Positions 6,591 through 12,073 of a stretch of DNA of 12,073 nucleotides are shown here, piece by piece. The stretch spans positions 1 through 12,073 of the forward strand of contig CAUHBX010000010.1 in the NCBI GenBank assembly GCA_959604475.1, given 5' to 3'. This DNA is from an uncultured Eubacteriales bacterium (GTDB taxonomy: Bacteria; Bacillota; Clostridia; Lachnospirales; Anaerotignaceae). Position 1 is the first letter of the stretch, and every line of letters starts with the position of its first letter. The notes beneath the pieces are model-generated. The model was not told where the DNA came from and made no database searches. It worked only from the letters and a program-made list of their open reading frames with translations. The position numbers and the translations under genes are program-made.

Positions 6591-8441
6591 ATGCCAGAAA
6601 ATAATCCTGACGGCGGAAATAAGAAAAATAAAGATAAAAAGGCGCTTCTAATATTAGCGATAATAGCGCTTATTTTTACTTTAACATTGAATTATTTTAT
6701 AAGCAGAAGGTCTATGGCTTCTGTTGAAGAGGTTAAATACAGCGAGTTTATAACAATGCTGGATGAAGGTAAGGTTGAGGAAGTTGAGTTTAAAAACTCC
6801 ATAATAAACTTCAGCCTTAAGGACGATGAGGAAAATAAGTATGGAGTAAAGAACAAATATTATACGGGTTACATCAATAATCCTGCCCTGCTTGAAAAGC
6901 TGGATGAAAAGGGCGTAATATATGATGCTCCTCCGAATACGACAAATCCTATAGTTTCATTCATAGTCGAGTTTGTTCTGCCTCTTATGTTCTTCTATGT
7001 TGCCGTAATGTTTATTGTAAGATTTGCTATGAAACGTATGAGCGGAGGCTTTGGAAAAAGCAATGCCAAAATGTATGTTGAAAAGGAAACAGGTATTACG
7101 TTTTCTGATGTGGCTGGAGAGGAAGAGGCAAAGGAGTCACTGACAGAAATTGTGGATTTTCTGCACAGGCCTGAAAAATACACTGAAATCGGGGCAAAGC
7201 TTCCAAGGGGTGCCCTCCTTGTAGGCCCTCCCGGTACAGGAAAAACACTGCTTGCCAAGGCTGTTGCAGGAGAGGCAAAGGTGCCGTTTTATTCCCTGTC
7301 CGGCTCAAGCTTTGTAGAGATGTTTGTAGGAGTCGGCGCGTCTAGGGTAAGGGATTTGTTTAAAGACGCAGTATCCAATGCCCCTTGTATAATATTTATT
7401 GACGAGATTGACGCAATAGGTAAAAGCAGGGAAAACTCATTCAGCGGTAACGACGAGAGGGAACAGACATTAAACCAGCTTTTAAGCGAAATGGACGGAT
7501 TTGACGTTACGAAGGGAATAGTAGTAATTGGAGCTACAAACAGGCCTGAGGTTCTGGATGAAGCGCTTTTAAGACCAGGCAGATTTGACAGGCGGGTTGT
7601 TGTGGATAAGCCGGACCTTAAGGGCAGAGAGGATATATTGAGGGTTCACCTTAAAAATGTGAAAACGGTTGAAAATATAGATTTGAAGCAGGTGTCTTTG
7701 GGCACCTCTGGCTGTGCAGGAGCTGACCTTGCAAATATGGTAAACGAGGCTGCGCTCCGTGCAGTAAGGGAAGGCCGTGAAAAGGTAAACCAGAGCGACC
7801 TGATGGAGGCAATTGAACTTGTAATTGCCGGCAAGGAAAAGAAGGACAGAATACTTACCGATAAAGAAAAGAAGATTGTGGCCTATCATGAGGTTGGACA
7901 TGCCCTTGCTATCGCTCTGCAAAAAAATACCCAGCCCGTACAAAAAATAACTATAGTGCCAAGAACAATGGGCTCACTGGGATATACAATGCAGATGCCG
8001 GAAGAAGAAAGATACCTCATGACAAAGGACGAGATAACTGAGCAGATAGTTACCCTGCTTGCCGGACGCGCCGCCGAGGAATTAATTTTCGGCACGGTAA
8101 CCACGGGAGCTGCCAATGATATTGAACGTGCCACTGAGCTAGCAAGGTCTATGGTTACAAAATTCGGAATGAGTGAAAAATTTGATATGATGGCGCTTGA
8201 AAAGGATACTAATATGTATCTTAACGGCAGAACGGCAATGATATGCTCTGATGAGACAGGTGCAAAGGCGGATAATGAGGCGCTTGAGATAATAAAGTCC
8301 TGCCATAGGAAGGCTGCGGACATATTAAAAGGCAACATGAAGGCGCTGCACAAAATATCACTTTTTCTTATAGAAGAAGAAACCATAACCGGGGAACAGT
8401 TTATGGAAATTCTCAATGAAGTGAAAAAGGAAATTCAATAG
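6591..8441 (+). CDS. ftsH: ATP-dependent zinc metalloprotease FtsH (divergent copy)
   Basis: A 616-residue membrane-bound AAA+ protease that unfolds and degrades membrane and soluble proteins. Membrane segments lie at 18-37 and about 122-143, with the short external domain between. AAA+ motifs: Walker A GPPGTGKT (212-219), pore loop FVG (245-247), Walker B IIFIDEID (267-274), and the second region of homology ATNRP...LRPGRFDRR (315-335). The zinc site is HEVGH (433-437), with Asp510 in ANDIERAT as the likely third ligand. Most FtsH proteins have HEAGH; the valine here leaves the zinc-binding HExxH intact. It ends soon after the protease domain, without a long tail. ATG 6591 follows an AAAGGGG site. 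It is not beside tilS/hpt, the usual housekeeping neighbours, so it may be a second copy. Confidence 0.95.
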   Translation: MPENNPDGGNKKNKDKKALLILAIIALIFTLTLNYFISRRSMASVEEVKYSEFITMLDEGKVEEVEFKNSIINFSLKDDEENKYGVKNKYYTGYINNPALLEKLDEKGVIYDAPPNTTNPIVSFIVEFVLPLMFFYVAVMFIVRFAMKRMSGGFGKSNAKMYVEKETGITFSDVAGEEEAKESLTEIVDFLHRPEKYTEIGAKLPRGALLVGPPGTGKTLLAKAVAGEAKVPFYSLSGSSFVEMFVGVGASRVRDLFKDAVSNAPCIIFIDEIDAIGKSRENSFSGNDEREQTLNQLLSEMDGFDVTKGIVVIGATNRPEVLDEALLRPGRFDRRVVVDKPDLKGREDILRVHLKNVKTVENIDLKQVSLGTSGCAGADLANMVNEAALRAVREGREKVNQSDLMEAIELVIAGKEKKDRILTDKEKKIVAYHEVGHALAIALQKNTQPVQKITIVPRTMGSLGYTMQMPEEERYLMTKDEITEQIVTLLAGRAAEELIFGTVTTGAANDIERATELARSMVTKFGMSEKFDMMALEKDTNMYLNGRTAMICSDETGAKADNEALEIIKSCHRKAADILKGNMKALHKISLFLIEEETITGEQFMEILNEVKKEIQ

Positions 8442-8443
8442 TT

Positions 8444-8490
8444 ATAAGGCATTTAAACAACATGTTGGAGTTTAAATGCCTTATTTTGCA
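8444..8490 (+). terminator. Terminator after ftsH
   Basis: Perfect 15-nt arms (8444-8458 and 8470-8484) with core GGCATTTAAAC/GTTTAAATGCC and a T-rich tail (from 8481). The 11-nt loop contains the palindrome AACATGTT, which may extend the structure. Confidence 0.85.
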
Positions 8491-8550
8491 TATTTTGTTT
8501 AAATTATTTCTTAAAAATATATTTTTTTAGTGCATTATACAATTTTCTGT

Positions 8551-8558
8551 TATATAAT
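8551..8558 (+). promoter_or_regulatory. Possible -10 region of the SLH protein gene
   Basis: TATATAAT (8551-8558), preceded by TG at 8548-8549, gives an extended -10-like element. No convincing -35 lies at the right distance. It would give a leader of about 75 nt before the SLH gene start. Confidence 0.4.
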
Positions 8559-8640
8559 CATAATCAGGAAATAATGCTCGTATTCTGAACATAAGCATGT
8601 TTAGACGGAGCTTTTAAAGAACACTATAGGGGGAGATAAG

Positions 8641-10584
8641 ATGAAGAAATATGCCATTACGGCTATTACCGCAGCAATTTGTACAGCTGCTTCTACTATA
8701 AGCTACGGCGCTGTTTTTTCTGACATAGGCAGTAATTTAAAATGGGCGGAAAGCTACATAAACAGCGTATATGAAAGCGGCCTTATGGTTGGAGATTATA
8801 ACAGCAAAAATCAGCGTGTTTTCAGGGGAAGCGAAAATATGACTTATTCGGAAGCCGCTCAGCTGATTTACTCCATAGTTTTAAAATCGAATTTCGCAGG
8901 CGACGTTACTGATGCTGGTATAAACAGATATACAATGGAAATGACCAACGAGGGCGTTGCAGACTGGGCCAAAAGAGGCATAGCATTCTGTATGGAAAAG
9001 GGAATTGTATCCTCTTACGACCTCACTAAGTTTATAGAAGGCGGAAACGATATAAAAATAACAAGGGAGGATATGGTTGTATTTCTTGGAAGGGCGCTTG
9101 CTCTTAACTATCCAATATCAACAGGAACATCGCTTGCATTTAATGATACTTCCAGCATAACTGCGGCAGCAAAGCCTTATGTTGAACTCCTTAATAAGCT
9201 TGGAATTGTCAGCGGAGATAACAACAACAATTTCAATCCTAAATCCAATATAACAAGGGCTGAGGTGGCTGTTCTCGCCTCAAAGGCCTATGACCTTATG
9301 AAAAAGAATGTTGTTTCAAACCCTGAGTCTGGCTATACGCAGACATCCGGAACAGTTGTATCTCTTCTTGAAACCAACGGAACATGGGTTCTCAGACTTA
9401 CGACCCCTGACGGAGTTTCCGGATTTGTACTTACAAGTGCGACGCCGGTTTATAATAATGCCAGCAATAATGTAGGGCCTAAAGGGCTTGGCCTCGGCGA
9501 TTCGGTCACAATATATCATTCAGACGCAGCAATCGCTAAGGTTATGATTACTAAGGACGTCGAGGTAGACGCTAATAACGTTAATACGCCTCAGTATTCA
9601 TCAACAATAAAGAACAAGGGCGAGCTTATCAGCGCGGGAGATTATAAAATAGGCATTAAGGATAAGCACGGCGATAAAACATATTATACAGTTGCCGAAG
9701 ATGCGAAGATAACCCTGAACGGAAGGTCTGCCACACTCAGACAGCTTTCTGACCGTATGAGGGGCGATGCTGTTGTGGAGGTTACGGTTGAGTTAAATTC
9801 ATCTACACAGGAGGCATATATTGTAGAAGCCGTTGAGGAGAAATATTCAAGCAATACAGAAGGAAAGATAAAGAATATAAATGATAGACAGATAACTATA
9901 GAATCAGGTTCAAAAACATACAAGTATAGTCTTGCAGATGACATTAGCGTAAAATATAATGGAAGTTCAACTAGCATTGAGACATTGGTAAATAAATTTG
10001 ATGGCTTAACTGGCAGCAGATATATTGATGTTGAGCTTACATTGGATAAAAACAAGGACGTTGAGAAGATTGTAGCTGAAGCCAGCAACTATAAAGAGGA
10101 CGACGATAAGAGCTATACTGGAGACATTAAATCAGTTGATAAAGATGAAATTAAAGTCGGCGGCAAGACATATGACGTTTCAAACAAAGTAAAGGTTGAT
10201 ATAAGCGCGGGAGACGACAGTATTGACGATATTGACGACCTTGTTCATGCATTTAAGGGAGGAGATGTAACAATCCGTGTAGAGCTTACAGTTAAAAACA
10301 GTGAGGTTACAAGGATTGAAGGCTATATTTCCGAAGCCGACGGAGAGCTGGACTATATGACCGTAAGCAATGAATCCCGTCCAAGAGGAGAAATGGGAAT
10401 TTCGGTAGATGGTATTGGTCAGATTAGATTTAAATTTGATGAGGACACAAGAATAGATATTGACGGAACCGATTATGACTCCGAAAATATAAACAGCCTT
10501 AAAAACCTTGTAAATAGAAGCGGTGTTTCTGGAGTAGCAGTAAAATTTGACGAAGACGGACTTGCAACATCTGTTAAAGACTGA
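8641..10584 (+). CDS. SLH-domain surface protein with beta-repeat stalk
   Basis: A 647-residue secreted protein. Signal peptide residues 1-23 end at SYGA. SLH domains fill about 25-222: the first about 26-80, the second about 90-155, the third about 165-220, with the FSDI, FNDTSS and NNNFNPKSNITRAE pattern typical of SLH. These domains bind secondary cell-wall polymers and would hold the protein on the cell surface. The rest (about 235-647) is a stalk of repeats of about 80 residues, each starting G-I--I and ending in a beta strand plus --I-A/G: 235-304, 326-398, 407-481, 493-562 and a shorter 585-647. No catalytic motif was seen. ATG 8641 has GGGGGAG 6 nt upstream. It may be a structural S-layer component or a scaffold; the choice cannot be made here. 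Confidence 0.92.
   Translation: MKKYAITAITAAICTAASTISYGAVFSDIGSNLKWAESYINSVYESGLMVGDYNSKNQRVFRGSENMTYSEAAQLIYSIVLKSNFAGDVTDAGINRYTMEMTNEGVADWAKRGIAFCMEKGIVSSYDLTKFIEGGNDIKITREDMVVFLGRALALNYPISTGTSLAFNDTSSITAAAKPYVELLNKLGIVSGDNNNNFNPKSNITRAEVAVLASKAYDLMKKNVVSNPESGYTQTSGTVVSLLETNGTWVLRLTTPDGVSGFVLTSATPVYNNASNNVGPKGLGLGDSVTIYHSDAAIAKVMITKDVEVDANNVNTPQYSSTIKNKGELISAGDYKIGIKDKHGDKTYYTVAEDAKITLNGRSATLRQLSDRMRGDAVVEVTVELNSSTQEAYIVEAVEEKYSSNTEGKIKNINDRQITIESGSKTYKYSLADDISVKYNGSSTSIETLVNKFDGLTGSRYIDVELTLDKNKDVEKIVAEASNYKEDDDKSYTGDIKSVDKDEIKVGGKTYDVSNKVKVDISAGDDSIDDIDDLVHAFKGGDVTIRVELTVKNSEVTRIEGYISEADGELDYMTVSNESRPRGEMGISVDGIGQIRFKFDEDTRIDIDGTDYDSENINSLKNLVNRSGVSGVAVKFDEDGLATSVKD
9341..10581 (+). repeat. 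Degenerate repeats of about 80 residues in the SLH protein stalk
   Basis: Amino-acid-level repeats, not nucleotide-level: the frames TGDIKSV, EGKIKNI and KGELISA each open a unit, followed by KTYYTV, KTYKYSL or KTYDVS and then a strand such as DVELTLDK or IRVELTVK. They appear in the same protein at residues about 235-304, 326-398, 407-481, 493-562 and 585-647. The last unit is the most divergent. Confidence 0.7.
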
Positions 10585-10590
10585 TTAAAT

Positions 10591-10617
10591 AGCCCTCCGG
10601 TATTACCGGAGGGCTTT
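10591..10617 (+). terminator. Short-tailed hairpin after the SLH gene
   Basis: Strong GC arms AGCCCTCCGGTA (10591-10602) and TACCGGAGGGCT (10604-10615), realistic loop about 3-5 nt, but only TTT then AAT follows. Termination may be partial, leaving readthrough into the S41 gene, whose ribosome site starts at 10621. Confidence 0.7.
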
Positions 10618-10634
10618 AATAAGGAGAGGTAATT

Positions 10635-12073
10635 ATGAAAATTAAAAACGCTGTGTCTTTAGCTTTAGCCGCCGTACTGGCATTCTCATCAACTGTATTT
10701 GGTGCGGATAAGACGGAGTTAAAAGTCAATGGATATACCCTTGAAAACCAGGCTTATACTGAACACGGTACAATTATGACGCCGCTGAGGGAAACGGCAG
10801 AAAAGCTTGGCTATACCGTTACGTGGTACGAGAATGAGGGAGCCGCCGTAGTGGACAGCGGAATAGTAAAGGCCGTTGCGTTTGCCGGTAAAAATGAGTA
10901 TCAGGGCGAAAGCGGACACGAAACAAAGCTTAATTGTGAGGCTGTTGTTCTAGACGGAAATATTTATGTGCCTGAGGAGTTTTTCCTCTATTATTTCTTT
11001 ACAAAAACCGAAGGGCAAAACCTTATTAATTATGAACCAGATGAACCTAAGGTACTCTCAGAGTTTGCCAAAACAGAAAATGTGAACTGGTTTGGGCTGA
11101 CAAACAAGCAGATGCTGGAGGATTTCGATTACCTGTATAAAAGTCTTAAGGAGAACTATCCGTATTTTGGAACGCTGAAAAGAATGTACGGAGTCGATTT
11201 GGATGAAGAGTATAAAAACAGCAGAAAGTCAGTCGAGAACTGTAAGTCAGAGGCAGAGTTTTATTCAATTATAGAGAACTTTACACGCAAAGCCAATATG
11301 GTGGGACATTTGTCTGCAATAGCACCCTTTGATTACGATTGGTATGTTGAAACATACAATAGCCTTGACGGTATTCCGCAAGAGTACTGGGGACAGATGA
11401 AAAAGCTGGCGGACGCATATGGAAATGAGCTTTCCGCAAAAAGCTATAATCGTATGGGTAATATATTCTGGCCTGTTTACGATAAGGTTCAGGCATATTA
11501 CAAGGCACAGGAGAATGAAAAAACTGAAGAAGATGAAGGAAATATAAATTCACAGGTATATCAAAATGTACAGACTAAGATAATTGAAGAAGGCAAGACA
11601 GCATATATAGCTGTAAACAGCTTTGATATGGGTTGCTATATGGACGATAAGAAATTGCTTTTTGATTTTTATGAACAGGTAAAGGATTACGAGAACGTAA
11701 TATTTGACTTTACAATGAACGGCGGCGGTGGAATGAGCTACTTTGACGATTTGATTGTTGCTCCTAATATAGATAAAACTCTTTCCGCTGACGTTTATCA
11801 ACTGGCAAAAGCAGGAAGTCTGAATGAAGAGTTTATTGAGGTTTCTGCAATGGATGATATTTCAAGCCTTCCCAAGCTCCCAAAGATGAACCAGGATGAT
11901 TTAAAGGAACTGGACGCTATGCTGAAAGATACGTATGAAGTAAAGCCTTTAAATGAAAGTAAAATGCTTAACGGGAAAATATGGATTCTCGTAAGCGAAA
12001 ATGTATTTTCTTCATCTGAGTATGCAGCAATGTTTACAAAGGCTACAGGCTTTGCAACACTTGTCGGGACTCA
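10635..12073 (+). CDS. Secreted CuAO-N-like plus S41 protease, 3' partial
   Basis: An open frame from ATG 10635 to the window edge (479 codons visible, no stop). AAGGAG (10621-10626) is 8 nt upstream. Residues 1-23 are a signal peptide ending in VFGA. Residues about 27-135 look like a copper-amine-oxidase N-terminal-type (PF07833) domain, seen in VNGYTLENQA, TIMTPLRETAEKLGYTVTW and GNIYVPEEFF; this is a wall-associated or stalk-like module, not evidence of oxidase activity. Residues about 160-479 resemble the S41 (tail-specific, CtpA-like) protease: KTAYIAVNSF (321-330), the core strand and loop VIFDFTMNGGGG (355-366) and SENVFSSSEYAA (454-465), which carries the likely serine nucleophile among Ser459-461. 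The GFATLVGT strand follows. The rest lies beyond the edge. The role is probably surface or secreted proteolysis. Confidence 0.85.
   Translation, partial: MKIKNAVSLALAAVLAFSSTVFGADKTELKVNGYTLENQAYTEHGTIMTPLRETAEKLGYTVTWYENEGAAVVDSGIVKAVAFAGKNEYQGESGHETKLNCEAVVLDGNIYVPEEFFLYYFFTKTEGQNLINYEPDEPKVLSEFAKTENVNWFGLTNKQMLEDFDYLYKSLKENYPYFGTLKRMYGVDLDEEYKNSRKSVENCKSEAEFYSIIENFTRKANMVGHLSAIAPFDYDWYVETYNSLDGIPQEYWGQMKKLADAYGNELSAKSYNRMGNIFWPVYDKVQAYYKAQENEKTEEDEGNINSQVYQNVQTKIIEEGKTAYIAVNSFDMGCYMDDKKLLFDFYEQVKDYENVIFDFTMNGGGGMSYFDDLIVAPNIDKTLSADVYQLAKAGSLNEEFIEVSAMDDISSLPKLPKMNQDDLKELDAMLKDTYEVKPLNESKMLNGKIWILVSENVFSSSEYAAMFTKATGFATLVGT

Noticed and set aside
7886..8416. Minus-strand open frame within ftsH.
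   Set aside because: It is antisense to a clearly conserved protein and shows the Ser/Ala-rich composition of a shadow frame.

Overview
The window reads as chromosomal DNA from an endospore-forming member of the Clostridia (Bacillota), probably a relative of Lachnospiraceae. The evidence is two sporulation or spore-associated genes (GerW/YtfJ family and spoIIP), a DUF2953 protein next to ytfJ, an S-layer-homology surface protein, strong purine-rich Shine-Dalgarno sites, AT-rich intergenic DNA, and sigma-A-like promoters. No tRNA, rRNA, IS element, CRISPR array or cas gene was seen. Coding density is high and no gene-free stretch exceeds 200 bases.

Left block (2-3114, + strand): a DUF2953 membrane protein cut by the left edge, overlapping a GerW/YtfJ-family gene. 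Then, 12 nt later, comes a 395-residue CARF plus PD-(D/E)XK nuclease of the Card1/Can2 (DUF1887) family, and 41 nt after that a small membrane protein with a winged-helix-like tail. The block closes at a clear intrinsic terminator (3086-3114). The orphan CARF nuclease inside a sporulation-type gene string, with no CRISPR component nearby, is the most notable thing here. Its expected catalytic acid in the E-x-K motif is a serine.

Centre (3168-6513): a consensus sigma-A promoter drives a small lipoprotein gene, which converges on ychF (minus strand). The two genes share a perfect 23-bp-arm palindrome that contains both stop codons and the last valine codon of each. ychF is transcribed divergently from spoIIP (TTG start), which is followed by a CmpB-type (PF06541) membrane protein gene, probably in one transcript.

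Right block (6591-12073, + strand): an FtsH-type AAA+ zinc metalloprotease with its own terminator. Next is a 647-residue surface protein with a signal peptide, SLH domains and a chain of four to five roughly 80-residue beta repeats. After a short-tailed hairpin comes a secreted protein with a copper-amine-oxidase-N-like domain joined to an S41 (tail-specific) protease domain, cut by the right edge. These last two are exported envelope proteins and may be co-expressed.
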